Notes: generated by a model from the letters alone, not told the origin. Positions 40,690 to 52,389 are shown, counted from the stretch's first letter. The stretch is DNA of 64,000 nt from Macrolepiota albuminosa (GCA_027475525.1 JAMWFC010000117.1:4698183-4762182), one strand, 5' to 3'. Numbers and translations are program-made.

Positions 40690-41720
40690 CCATAACATTG
40701 TGTTAAAATTCTTCAGTATCTTGACAAAGAGTTTGTTCTGATTGTATCCTTGTAGAATATGTGTAAAATCATGCATAGTCCCTGTTGGTTGGAGCAGGAT
40801 AACTATTCTTTAATATTATGTCAACAACTGTTGGATGCACTTTGTCATTGAGTGATGCTAATATTGCAGCTCTTGCTAGTAACACTCTGCCCTCAGTGTC
40901 AGCCAATTCTTAAGTCTCAATGTCTTGAGCTTCTACTTGCTCTTGCATAGTGTATATCTTGACTATATGTTCCTTTATCACATGGTATCTATGCAAAAAC
41001 AAGTCTTTGCCCCTATCTGTTTGTCTGCTTAGACATAGTCACAAACATCATAAATATCATGAGTATTACTTTCAAAGTACTTAGATAAGCTAGTCTGCAA
41101 CCTTGTTGGGTTCATTCTTTACATAGGTGATATCAAATTGGTACCACAATATGTATTTAGTCAATCCAGCAACATTTTTACAGTGATAAATGTACCTGAC
41201 TTTTGAAAAACTAGAGCACTTTATAATCTGTTATAATATAAAGCTTGTATTCCATTAGCTTATCAGGAGGGCTTTTAAGTGTTTTTAACTCATGGACTGC
41301 AGAAGCAGTGAATTTATAGAACATAAATTTTATGGATTAGCAAGTTTGCCATGTCTTTCCTTGTCTGAACATGGCCCCTATCTCTGTTTTGAATGCATCA
41401 CATAAGCCAAATTGATTCATTGATATGGAAGTCAATTGGCCAAATAATCAGCATTTTAGCACAAATCTGCTCAATCATCTCAAAGCACTGCTAGTGCAGT
41501 GGTCTCCAGTGAAAAAGGAACCTGTTCTGGATTATAGCCATTAGTGGCCTGGTGTAAGCTATAAAGTCTGATAGTTACCAATATAGTTCACTAGTCCTAT
41601 AAACTGCTGTATATTATTATAATTATGTGAAGTGCACCACTCTCAAATACACTTGAGTTTATCAGTATCTGAGTGTATATCCTGTTTATCAATAACATGC
41701 TCTAGGGTTCTGGTCAGGAT
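40690..41720 (-). pseudogene. F7-family Gypsy fragment (RT-RNaseH-spacer)
   Basis: On minus the sequence reads like the F7 RT: EHVIDKQGIHSDTDKL near 41700, FIGLVNYIGN near 41600, then the RNase H region, then ILARAAILASLND-type spacer text near 40880. It corresponds to plus-strand positions about 35385-36000 of F7. Many stops. This is a second, inverted copy of the family. Confidence 0.7.
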
Positions 41721-42164
41721 GGAGGATTGATGGAGGAGTTGAAGATGATGTCAGTCTTTAATAGGACATTGATCTCCAGATGTATCAATAAACAGCCCAA
41801 TAAAATAAGGCCAGCATTGAATAGCCTGGTAAACCATCACAGCATACAGAATGAACAGCCAAATTGTTTAAACTTGATCTTAGACTCTATCACAAATTTA
41901 GTCATTACTCCACCCAATTCTACTCATCTCTCAACTTTATGGTCAAGCCCCAATGCCATGAGAATTTTACATAGTTGTTCACATAACTCCGGAGCCCGTT
42001 CTCACTGGGTCTGAAGTATTGCAGGAATATAAAGACTTTTGAATGTCAGGCTCTATGCAGGAAAGGTGACAATGCTGTGGAATTGCTAGAGCATGGTTTG
42101 AGAGGATGTTCAGCATTATGTCAAAAAGCTATATGGGCCACACTGATCTACTCAAGACCTGGAG
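41721..42164. other. Intergenic, no supported gene
   Basis: A plus frame at 41727-42014 has no recognisable motif. The stretch may continue the F7 fragment but I cannot align it by eye. Confidence 0.4.
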
Positions 42165-42370
42165 GGTGGCAACTGAGGTTTTTGTTGGAGGGCTAGGGCA
42201 ATAAGAGCTGACTGTGAAGAATGCGAAGGTGGCTGCAAGAGGTGGGAGAGCTGACCGGACAATTAAAAGCTGACTGTCGAGACAAAACACAACTTGTTTA
42301 TTTGGTTACAAACATGGCAATACTAACTTTGTAATTACGTAATTCTAATGCGATGCACCTTTCGCCGAAT
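42165..42370 (-). repeat. Dispersed repeat, inverted copy of 3490-3705
   Basis: The reverse complement carries the same 'aaataaacaagttgtgtttt' and 'ggtcagctctcccacctctt' landmarks as 3490-3705. It lies about 50 bp past the stop of kinase B. Confidence 0.6.
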
Positions 42371-42420
42371 TCAACCTCGACTAGCGAGCACATTTATTGA
42401 GCCACATGTCACAAACATAA

Positions 42421-43912
42421 CTAAGAGTCAACTCCTGTCTTCGAAATCCAAGGATCAGAAAGCAGTTCCGACGCAGAGGCTCGCGTTTCCTGCGTCCATG
42501 TTATCGTCTTTCTCATAAAGCCAAGGAACATTTTTACGTCTTTGGGAGCCATTTTCCGTCCATTCTTATTCATAGACGACGCAAGGAACGACTCGAGAGT
42601 CTGATTTGGAATATCCACTCTGGGTCTCCCGTCCTCATGAAAGAAATCGAGCGCGTGTGAACCCGACTGGTCCAGGAGTTCTGGAGGAGGGGGTCCGAGC
42701 AACGCAGCCATCCAAGCAAGCTGGTTCTTGTCACCAGTCGCCTCGTCAGTCTTCTCGCCAGAAAAACTGCGTCGGGAGAAGAGGAAGTTGTCGAACATCA
42801 TATCCCAAACCTATGCCCAACAGATTAGACCGGAATTATGACGAATCACGATGAAACAAACCATGCAACCCAAGTTCCAGATATCTACAGGCGTCCCCCA
42901 TGGGACATTAAGAAAGACCTCTGGTGCTCGATAAGGAGCGGGCTGCATAAGATCTACATAAGAATCGCTCCCGGTACGTGCTTCGCCAAGATCACACAGG
43001 ACGAACGGGTCTCTTTTACTTAACCAACGACTCGGAGGATTTATATAATTTTGTGATTCGAAGATGGCAGAATGTTCAGTAACTCTCCTGCGACTAGGAC
43101 GCTCAAATTCGACTTCCTCAGTCTCCTTGAGAAGTGAATCGTCGCCAATGCGGAGAAGAATATTGCTCATTTCTATATCTGGCGGCAGGGACAGGTTAGA
43201 GGATAAAGACAGAAATAAATCAATTTTCACCTCCATGGACTACCTGAGCGCTATGAAGGAATTGTAGAGCGCTCAACATATCCCGAGCTAACCATCTAAT
43301 GTATGCAGTGGGAAGATTGCCAGGAAACACATAAAAAAGCATCTCCATAGTGATACCAAGAGGATTATGGATAAGGCAAGGGTAGTTGCGATCCTCGGTT
43401 TTTAGTTCAAAATGGTCCAATGCGTTCCTGATGAAGTGCTGTCCACTCATCGTACTGGTTACCGCAGCTTTGGATAAAGCTTTGTATGCCTTGACCTCTC
43501 TTTCCCCGGAGGGATAGTCGCAGACTATAGCTTTCATACTGACGTATTCTGACGTACTGTTGATATTTAATTGGTTTGGCCATTAACAAGTAATGAGATA
43601 GAAAACTAACTAGAGATCCCGACACATCCAAAGGGTAGACGTGCTCCCAAAACCAACTTTGTAGAGGACTTGATATCTTGAATTAAATACATCACCAATT
43701 CGAACTGGATAGAACGATTGAGGCGTGTACCAATCCAAACACTCTTCTTCAATCTTCTCTGAAATAGGGATATGCTCGAAGCCTGTGGTTGGAAATTGAC
43801 GGAGGGTTGCAAGTTGACGGAGAGTTGCAACTCGAGAGTGGGATTGAGAAAAGGCACGAAAACCTCTCAATCTAAAGGATTGGAGGAAATTCTGTGTTTG
43901 GCGAAGGAACAT
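42421..43912 (-). CDS. SRPK-like serine/threonine kinase, copy B
   Basis: Four exons on minus: 43611-43912, 43231-43556, 42862-43178 and 42421-42810, with introns of 51-54 nt; 444 residues. Exon lengths (302, 326, 317, 390) are identical to copy C. Motifs: glycine loop VGFGSTST; lysine in YVSMK; catalytic loop HGDIEMSN after splicing; CDLGEA (DLG, as in SRPKs, in place of DFG); RAPEVFL; DIWNLGCMVW. The catalytic-loop lysine is replaced by glutamate. No in-frame stop. The conserved MFLRQTQ start is used; the frame is open upstream to about 44122 without conservation. The likely substrate class (SR-protein-like) is by family only. Confidence 0.84.
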
Positions 43913-44281
43913 GATTCTTCGTAGGATGCTCTTTAGGGGTAGTCGAACAGGAGCGTTGCGCAAGGATTTGAACACCGACTGCGATAAAATTAGCGCCCAT
44001 AAAGACACTCGGAACGGAATGACATAATCCTTGGGTCCTGTTCGCGTGTCGTTTGTTGATAACTCCTTACGGAGTGTCCCTGAGTTCACCTGGCTACCAT
44101 CAACCCTATTAGTAGCTCCCATTGTCTACCCTCAGCCTCTTCTTCTTCATTTATCTCATTGTTACTTTGATCCTGGTATGAATAAACGCTTAGTACATGA
44201 CCTTTCTCTACCCCAAACCGAAAGATGTACATTTAATCCCAACACACTTAGTGTAACGAAACCAATACTACAGGAAAACCA
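43913..44281. other. Intergenic between kinase B and IML2
   Basis: 369 bp, both neighbours on minus, so this is the 3' flank of IML2 and the 5' flank of kinase B. 'cctaaagagcatcctacgaag'-like text just upstream of the kinase start is shared with copy C. No TATA box or other gene seen. Confidence 0.6.
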
Positions 44282-47168
44282 TCAAATCCCCAATGCCTCC
44301 CTCTTCATGGCAATCTCATCCCTCAGCATCGACACTCGACTGTCCAACCGACTTGACAGATCTATCGAACTCCCAGCAAGCGCCATCGCCGCATCCAGCT
44401 TCTTCGCCGCCGCCTTCGTTGCCTTATCCCACTCCGTCAGCCTTTTAACGGCCTCATGCACCCCCGCCGCTCCACCCTCACTAAACACGTTCGCACCCTT
44501 CTCCGTCTCGGCCGCCTCGACCTCCTTCAAATCCAGTACCGCAAGTTCAAACATCGCCACGCCTCCAACCCACGTAGATACCTTGATCGAAGACTGCAGT
44601 TCACACGCGGCCTTGAGACTCTCTCGCGCGGCTGCGTATTCGCCTGCCGTTCGCTCACATATGCCGATGAGGAGATGCCTTATTCCCTGTTCGTCGGGCG
44701 TATCAATATCAGGGAGGCCGTTGGGGTTACCTTCGCTCGAGCCGGGCGTGGGTCCCTTGGGTCCATCAGCCATAGAGTCTCGTTGCCCACCGTGTGAGGA
44801 GGAGGAGCTGAGGTTGGCAGATACAGGCATGGGTTGGAGGGCGTGTGAGAATCCGAACATGGGACGAGGAACGCGTCCTGTTCGTTCTGAAGCCAGGAGG
44901 GGGGAAACGGGAGGAATCGGGGTGGCAGCGTCTGGGATGGAGAGGGGGAGTGACGGGGTGAGAGCGGACCACTCTCTTATGTGGGCACGAGCAAGCCGTC
45001 GCTCTATCCTTGCATGGGTATTCCAGACTGTGGACGATTAGGTTGGTATATCAAATCTTTAGGAACCTTGCGCTTACAGAGACCAAGTTCTTCCGCAATA
45101 CTAATCTTGATCGACTGTGCCCACAGCTTCGGGTCTCCACCTCTCCGTATTTGTTTCTCTTGATAAAATGCCACTATTGAAAAGTCAGCGTGTTTCACAC
45201 GGAACATCTAATATAAACTCGCATTTCTTCTTGATGAAGACTTCTGTAGGTAAATCCTTTCCGCTGATCTTCTTTTTCTCTATTAGGTCAGGAATCGCGT
45301 CCAAAAGCGCCTGCGCTTTCGTTGTGTTCCCTAGGGAGACGTAGCAGCCTGCGGCCATGAAGTAATACGTTCCATGACTCCTACGTACAAACGGAATGTC
45401 AACTCCTGAAACCGGATGACAACAATCGAATGGACGCACCAACTATTAAACTTAGTGACCTCGATGAACATATCCGCTGCCTCCTGATATCGTCGTTGCC
45501 CCAACAGCGTCCACGCCAACTCAAATACCAGCTGTACATTGGCATGTCAGTAAGCGCCTGAGAAAGAATCTTTTGAAGAGATACGAACTAACGTATCAGC
45601 CTGTGCGAACGAGTGGGGTCTATCGGGGCGAAGCCCGTCGCGCAGAACCTTGATCGCGCCTTCGGGGTCGTACGACATCCGCATGATCTTGGCCTATAAA
45701 CCAACATATTAGATCACAGGTATATCACTTTCAAGGAAGACGGAACGAACGCGGTTGAGGATCCATAGGGCACCTTCTGGAAACCGTGATTCAATGCTGT
45801 ATTAAAGGACACCATCAACATTCGTTAGGCACGGAAATATGAAAAAACCTACCTATCAACGACGGCTTTATATTGTCTAATAGTATGCGCCTCGTCCGCT
45901 TGGTATCCAGAAAGTAGTAGCACGACACCGTGATACGTCATCAAAACCAACCTGAAAAAGGACGAAACAGTCATTAACAACCGAAGAAGGTAATGAGAAC
46001 ACGCACCCCGAAAATACAGAATGCACGTCCGACTTTGCAGCTGACACCGCGAGCGCTCTCACGGCCAGTCTGCGATCACTTTTGAACCCCAGTAATCCAA
46101 CTACGCCTCTAAGCTCGGTATGACATTGTCAGCAGTCTAACCAAGTCAAAAGTACAAAGTGACAACTCACTGCACCTTTTTTGGTAACAGCGAAAACACT
46201 AGATTGAATAATCCAAAGCCAAATGCCGTGCCTGAGACAATCAAGTCTTCTATTGGCCCATCAGGCGGTAGCTCCCCCTCGTCAGGTAGATTTCCATTAA
46301 CGGTTTGATGTGATGATAGAGACGTAGTACTTGATGTGAAACGCGAGAAGAAAGATTTGGTAGTGGCCGTCGAAGTAGTTGTGACAGTGGTCACCGTTGA
46401 GTCATAGGAAGAGATAGAGGCGTGTAATGACGGTGTCGAAGATTTACGTGAAGGTGCGGGAGTGGCGGATGGGGTTGTGTATGCGTCTAAGCCATTAGGA
46501 AATACAGTTTTGTAAAGTCTAAGGATGCAGGTGGCAGTCAGTTTTCGAGATATGAAAATGAACTTGGACTTTTGACATACTTGGAGAATTTGGAGTGTGC
46601 ATTGTTCAAAGAATACCTGAGGAACGTAACGTGAGCCGGCTGTGTTGAGATGGACAGGAATGGACAAACATGCACTGAAGATAGCCCATGTAGGACTCGC
46701 TATATGTACAAACAATATCAGGAAATGTGTATTCAAATCACCGCTGATCACGCACGTCAGGGCGCTCGTGAGGCCCAGAAGAACCACTGCGTCGGCGTTG
46801 AGTATCTCAAACTCCAACCCTGGCGTAAAGCGTTGTCTCGTAGACGACTTGATAGCGTTCTTCATCTGGCGCTTTGACCCCGCTTCAGATAGACTGAGAC
46901 ATCTAGACGCCTCCGCCAGCAATCCGGTCTACTTCAATCTAAGCCGTCAACGATACAGCGAATTGGAGCACGAACGCACCTCCATACCAAGCGCAGCCTC
47001 CATGAACGCACACACGCCTTGTCCGAGAAGGTGATACGGGTCATCTTTGTCCGCGAAATGCTCCTTGGCACGTTTGAGATCGTTGCAGAAGAGATAGTCA
47101 AACCCCCGTGTGGCAGAGACGAGGAGCTCTGCGCTGCTTGCTTCACTTTGTATTGAGGAAGAGGCCAT
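44282..47168 (-). CDS. IML2: IML2/TTC39-family protein (inclusion body clearance protein)
   Basis: Thirteen exons on minus: 46980-47168, 46756-46928, 46670-46699, 46581-46616, 46171-46518, 46007-46108, 45853-45951, 45751-45796, 45589-45693, 45440-45531, 45223-45380, 45078-45173, 44282-45027. They sum to 739 codons plus stop, close to yeast Iml2 (about 730). Recognisable blocks: [115 protein letters not shown]. The family has TPR-like helical repeats; yeast Iml2 acts at lipid droplets and mitochondria in clearing protein inclusions. Exons 3 and 4 are only 30 and 36 bp. Intron 11 (45174-45222) seems to need a GC donor. All joins keep frame. Likely an intact single-copy host gene. Confidence 0.88.
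45174..45222 (-). other. Putative GC-AG intron 11 of IML2
   Basis: The exon ends AAGAAAT before GCGAGT, and the acceptor is TTCAATAG before TGGCATTT. Joined, the text reads KKKLAFYQE, as in the family. The nearest GT (GTTTAT, four bases later) breaks the frame. Confidence 0.6.
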
Positions 47169-48105
47169 TAGACTCTATAGGACGATATAGACGTGTAGAA
47201 TAATGTAGTGCAAGGTTGGTGGTCAATTGTCCGGACAGGAGAGGAGTATTTTGATGAATTTGTATTGCGGATGCGGCCTCCGATGACAGTTTTTGGCCGT
47301 GGTCACAACCATACTACTACATATATAATAACGTTGCACAAGAGACTTAGCCAAGTCCTAGTATTATGGTTCTACGCTTGACCCTCTTATACACTCTGTA
47401 TTTCAGGATTCCCAACTCAACCGTATGTGACCGAGAATGTGTCGGTGACACGGCCCTGGATCCCGTGTACATAATCGCGAGATAGACGGAAAGAGATCCT
47501 CTGATCCGTCAACCGGCAACTAAAAACACATCACGAATAGGGTTTGCGGGATAATGCACGTTGGACGACACAAGCGGTAGGCTGGAAAGAAACAAGACAT
47601 GGGAGGCGGGATTGGTGAAACATGGCGTCTATCCTGACCTTTGGAAGTAACTAGCGGCCTGTGTTGTCGTAAGTCAAGTAAGTGCAAACGGTACCATTTA
47701 AAGGGAGACCTAGTATATCGTGCTCATTACGCATGGGCTCATTGCACGTGCCTCTCTTGTGATGGAACAGACATGGGCTCTGCCTGACTACAAGACGTCG
47801 CATGCACTGTCTCTCGAGTGCACACTGCACCCGGCCCACTTTGCCCGGACTGCCAAATGGTAGCTGCGTCCCACGTCCCAGTGTGCACTGACCAACTGCC
47901 CGCAGGTGCCCCGACGGATCCACGGTCCTTGTGCATTGAGAAGACCACTCCCTCCAGCTCTTCGCTCGCCCCGACGGACCGCCCCGCCCGCAGATCTTCC
48001 CACAGCCCTCACCAGTCCTCGAGTTCCTCTGGTACCCCACTGCGTCCCCGTGCGACCTTACATGGCAAACATCACATTCATTTATCGCAGCATTGTAGAT
48101 GAACT
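47169..48105. other. Intergenic: IML2 5' flank and GC-rich stretch
   Basis: The first few hundred bases upstream of the IML2 ATG should hold its promoter; no TATA box stands out. 47700-48060 is GC-rich, with frames on both strands that lack recognisable motifs; they are treated as chance. Possibly part of the hAT element whose end follows. Confidence 0.5.
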
Positions 48106-48107
48106 TT

Positions 48108-48411
48108 CGTCGCTTTCATCCTGCTTGGACTTCTCTAGCTTGCGACTATCTGGCATTCATGGCATCCTCCGTTTCTAGCGAGCATGCCTTTTCACAGGGT
48201 CGCTTCAGCGTATGAAATGTACAATCTGACATGTTTTTTTTTCAGGGAACCGAGACCTACATCACTTGACGAGGCTGAGCTAGAGAGGCTGGAGAATGAT
48301 GAGAATGGCGATGGACCTGGCAAATGGTTCGAAGACAATGAAGCTTGGGATGAACTGCTTTTGAACGATGAAGATGGAGATAATTTCGACGTCGTTATTG
48401 ATTCTGACTAG
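48108..48411 (+). pseudogene. hAT transposase C-terminal fragment
   Basis: Plus strand, about 48108-48176, reads HPAWTSLACDYLAFMASSVSSEHAFS, the hAT dimerisation signature (SSV.SE.AFS). After a gap that could be a 45-60 nt intron or a deletion, 48244-48411 carries the acidic tail (LDEAELERLENDE.. WDELLLNDED) usual at hAT C-termini. The catalytic and zinc-finger parts are absent. Confidence 0.75.
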
Positions 48412-48454
48412 TAAACAGTATGTCTTTCGTCTCAGTATAATATACATTTTGACT

Positions 48455-48575
48455 ACTGCTGAAAGCCGTGGCCTGAGCCAAGCAAAGCCAAGCCAGAGCC
48501 AGGCCCGGATTGGAAGCTTCTAAGCCAAGGCCCCTTAAGCCAGGCCAAAGCCGGAGCTTTCAGGCCTGAGTAATG
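48455..48575 (+). repeat. GCCA-rich degenerate repeats next to hAT fragment
   Basis: Repeated 'aagcca', 'gagccagg', 'aggccaaagcc' phrases over about 120 bp. Such subterminal repeats are common in hAT elements, so this is probably the 3' end region of the hAT copy; the terminal inverted repeat was not found. Confidence 0.5.
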
Positions 48576-48656
48576 TAACGGGGTGACGTCAAGTGAATCG
48601 CTCACGGTGCCGTGCCAACAGATTACCTACCCCTAAAGATCATCCTGCGAAAGATC

Positions 48657-50144
48657 ATGTTCCTTCGCCACACACAGAATTTCCTCAAATCCTTCAGATT
48701 GAGAGGTTTTCGTGCCTTTTCTCAATCCCACTCTCGAGTTGCAACTCTCCGTCAAATTGTAATCCTCCGTCAATTTCTACCCACAGGCTCCGAGCATATC
48801 CCTATTTCAGAGAAGATCGAAGAAGAGTGTTGGGATTGGTACACGCCTCAATCGTTCTATCCAGTTCGAATTGGTGATGTATTTAATTCAAGATATCAAG
48901 TCCTCTACAAAGTTGGTTATGGGAGCACGTCTACCCTTTGGATGTGTCGGGATCTTTAGTTAGTTCTCCATCTCATTACTTGTTGATGGCCAAAATTAAA
49001 TATCAACAGTATGTCAGAATACGTCTGTATGAAAGCTATGGTCTGCGACTATCCCTCCGTCGAAAGAGAGGTCAAGGCATACAAAGCTTTATCCAAAGCT
49101 GCGGTAACCAGTACGATGAGTGGACAGCACTTCGTCAGGAGCGCATCGGACCATTTTGAATTAAAAATCGAGGATCGCAACTACCCTTGTCTTATCCATG
49201 ATCCTCTTGGTCTCACTATGGAGATGCTCCTTTGTGTGTTTCCTGGCAATCTTCACACTGCATACATTAGATGGTTAGCTCGGGATATGTTGAGCGCTCT
49301 ACAATTCCTTCATAGCGCTCAGGTAGTCCATGGAGGTGAAAATTTCTTTATTTTTGTCTTTATCCTCTAACCTGTCCCTGCCGCCAGATATAGAAATAAG
49401 CAATATTCTTCTCCGCATTGGTGACGACGCACTTCTCAGGGAGACTGAGAAAGTCGAATTCGAGCGTCCTAGTCGCAGGAGAGTTACCGAACATTCTGCA
49501 ATCTTCGAGTCACGAGATTATATATATCCTCCGAGTCGTTGGTTAAGTAAAAGAGACCCGTTCGTTCTGTGTGATCTTGGCGAAGCACGTACCGGGAGCG
49601 ATTCTTATACAGAGCTTATCCAGCCTGCTCCTTTTCGAGCACCAGAGGTCTTTCTTAATGTCCCATGGGGGACGTCGGTGGATATCTGGAACTTGGGCTG
49701 CATGGTTTGTTTCGTCATGATTCTCCATAATTCCGGTCTAATCTGTTGGCATAGGTATGGAATATGATGTTCGACAACTTCCTCTTCTCCCGACGCAGTT
49801 GTCCGGGCGAGAAGACTGACGAGGAGACTGGTGACAAGAACCAGCTTGCTTGGATGGCTGCGTTGCTCGGACCCCCTCCTCCAGAACTCCTGGACCAGTC
49901 GGGTTCACACGCGCTCGAGTTCTTTCATCAGGATGGGACGCCCAGAGTGGAGATTCCTAATCAGACTTTCGAGTCGTTCCTTGCGTCGTCTATGAATAGG
50001 AATGGACGGAAAATGGCTCCCAAAGACGCAAAAATGTTCCTTGGCTTTATGAGAAAGACGTTAACATGGACGCAGGAAACGCGAGCCTCTGCGTCGGAAC
50101 TGCTTTCTGATCCTTGGGTTTCGAAGACAGGGGTTGACTCTTAG
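48657..50144 (+). CDS. SRPK-like serine/threonine kinase, copy C
   Basis: Four exons on plus: 48657-48958, 49010-49335, 49388-49704 and 49755-50144, introns 50-52 nt with GT/AG, 444 residues. Motifs: VGYGSTST loop, YVCMK lysine, spliced catalytic loop HGDIEISN, CDLGEA, FRAPEVFL, DIWNLGCMVW. The TAG at 48957-48959 overlaps the donor and is not a stop once spliced. The catalytic-loop lysine is glutamate, as in copy B. About 50 bp after the stop (atgtttgtgacatgtggctc) are shared with copy B in inverted orientation, so B and C arose by duplication of a segment larger than the gene. No disabling change seen. Confidence 0.86.
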
Positions 50145-50525
50145 TTATGTTTGTGACATGTGGCTCAATAAATGTGTTCGCTATGATTGTTTTCACATGT
50201 AAATGCCATTAAAAATGATTTCTTCTCATGAACTTGGTTGATCTGGTATGTCAATGTTTTCTTTGGTACCTCCGTAGGACCGCAGACAATGTACAAAGCC
50301 CACCTCTGTGTCCAAGGACGTTTGGTTAGTATTTATGTTGTGCCATTGCCCCAGTCAAGTTTGTTGAGATACAGTCAGCGGTCAGGACACCGCGAGTGGC
50401 TTTGGCCGGTGGCCGGTCTTTGTCAACGAAGGGTCCAAGCCTTAGACAATGAAGGAGGAACATACTATGGCTCGTCAGGCACTGCTGATATTGGAAAGTG
50501 TTTCCCGTAGAAAAAGTGTAAAAGA
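50145..50525. other. 3' flank of kinase C, no gene seen
   Basis: Starts with the tail shared with kinase B, including AATAAA near 50168, a plausible polyadenylation signal. A plus frame at 50238-50510 has no motif and is not called. Confidence 0.55.
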
Positions 50526-50679
50526 AAAGCTGTTATACTATTTCTGATGTATTGATTTCCCACAAAAAAAGTCATTCAACAAAGGAAAGTGCCTTTTTCT
50601 TTAAAGCTGTTATACTATTTCTGATGTATTGATTTCCCACAAAAAAAGTCATTCAACAAAGGAAAGTGCCTTTTTCTTT
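50526..50679. repeat. Exact 77-bp tandem duplication (4 of 4)
   Basis: 50526-50602 and 50603-50679 are identical, noncoding. Same unit length as the duplications at 34, 11561 and 13892 but unrelated sequence. Confidence 0.95.
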
Positions 50680-50916
50680 TGAAAATTGGCACATTGGAAA
50701 TTGCATGACAGCTTTTTTTTCTAATTTTTCCAATGGAAACACAATCTGGTGCCAGCAGTGAGGACGGAGCAATCGACACCCCCCGAGTCGACAGGTCACA
50801 AAATGTCACATCAATCAGAATGTGCCATTTTAACACTCCGACGGCTTTGATATCAAGGCGCGTCGCAACGTTAACGAGGACAGTTTTGTTAAGTTGTACT
50901 TATGGGTACTTTACTG

Positions 50917-51115
50917 TGTTAGAACCTAATAGCAAGTATACCTCAGTTCAATGTGGAATTGATTACATTCATTGTATCGTACCTAATACCAAGTATACTA
51001 ATGGTACATGATGAATAAATAAGCGGTCGATGTATGATATAAATGGACTCACCCTCAGTTCAATATGGAATTGACTGAGGGTGCATGGACATACGGTACC
51101 ATTATAGATACAGAA
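50917..51115 (+). repeat. Hairpin-bearing, Copia-LTR-like stretch
   Basis: Begins TGTTAGAACCTAATAG, like the minus-strand LTR at 2888-3098 (TGTTAGAATCTAAAG). It contains the same ACTCACCCTCAGT phrase followed by a stem (CACCCTCAGT...ACTGAGGGTG at about 51050-51083). The far end and a target duplication were not found. Confidence 0.45.
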
Positions 51116-52389
51116 TGGGGACAAAGGGAGCTTTGTTCCTAGTGTGATAGTGATGCGAAATGTAAGTTTTACTTTATTTTTAAGTTGTCCAAGTGAAATT
51201 GAACAAGACTTAGTTTTAAAGATAAAACTCCAGTTCACGAGGTTCTGGGGGTTTTAGCTACACATGCGCACATGTTGTAAAAGTATTATAATTTTTATTG
51301 ATTTAATTTGAATGTAAAAGTATATTCACACTCGAAATTGGGATGCAAATAGTATTATTACTATAAACCCAAAGTCAATCGCTATGCTTTGACCTAAGAC
51401 GTCCACTCCCTGGGGACTCTGAGCCATGGCAAGTTGATTGCTTGCCTGACTCCCCCAATTTTCTCCTCCTTTTATATCCTTTGTTCCAATGCATGGACTA
51501 CATTGTGCTGGTGCATTTAGCCAGCTTCTCATCCTGTAACCGCTGCTGGGTATTTGGATTGATGTGTTGCCGGGCCTGGACCCTGGTAACTGCATTGCTG
51601 TCACTTAGTGATGAGGCTAAACGTTTCTCTACTGATTTCATCGGTTAAACCCTGTTTCTTTTTCTTTTCTTTCCTTCTGCTTCTCTCCTGCTCCCTTACT
51701 TCTTCCTAGGCACATCTTGTCATTGTTTCGTAGGTTAGGCAGTGGGATATGGGATGTGGGGGAGGGTGGGAAATAACAAGGTCAGGTTTTGATCATGATC
51801 AACCCATGATTGTTTGATGGGAGCAACCTTGGGAAAGGGCCCAGGATTGTGCTGCCATCAGCACTGCCAGTGCCTTGGCTGTTGCCATTGATTGGGGCAT
51901 TGTTGCATTATGTGCTGTGCTGAGCTCCATTGTGTGGTAGTCATTGTGGTGTATTTGTGGGTTTGTTGACAAAGAGGGTGTGGAATTGGTGTATCAAGTT
52001 GCTGAGTGATGGCAAGGCTTCAATGGGATCTCGGTGTTTTGATCCGAGATCTTGTTTCTGCTGAGCACTGCCACATCATCAGCAGTTGCCATTTCATCAA
52101 CTCTTGATCATTGCCTGCCTTGCCTCATGTTTACCGCTAGCTGACTGGGACTTGTTTTCTATAGTTTGGATTTTGGTCTTTTTGGTGAGCCTCCCCAAGT
52201 CTACAGTTTTTGACTCATGCTTACAGGTTTCAGCATTTTTATGGGTATATTGGGGATTTAGTGGCTTTTTAGGGTCTGCCTTGAGTGAGGCAGATGTATC
52301 AATATTGACAGTGGTGTACAGGGAGCTTTGTCCCTAGTATGATGTTGGCATGGTGGCAGTGTTGTGTGTGATAAGAAACAAGCACTTCG
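51116..52389. other. Intergenic, no supported gene
   Basis: Low-complexity, AT- or GT-rich text. A phrase 'gggagcttt(g)tt/cccctagt.tga' occurs at about 51128 and 52321. Small frames on both strands lack motifs. Confidence 0.5.

Noticed and set aside
44031..45041. 336-residue plus-strand frame
   Set aside because: It is antisense to the last exon of IML2, whose family similarity and splice joins are strong.
46642..47034. 130-residue plus-strand frame
   Set aside because: Antisense to IML2 exons 1-3, no recognisable domain.
47651..48102. Overlapping GC-rich frames between IML2 and the hAT fragment
   Set aside because: Several frames on both strands are open because of composition; none shows a domain or splice logic.
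48957..48959. Premature stop in kinase C
   Set aside because: The TAG overlaps the intron donor. After splicing at 48959 the codon is completed from exon 2 and the frame stays open, as in copies A and B.
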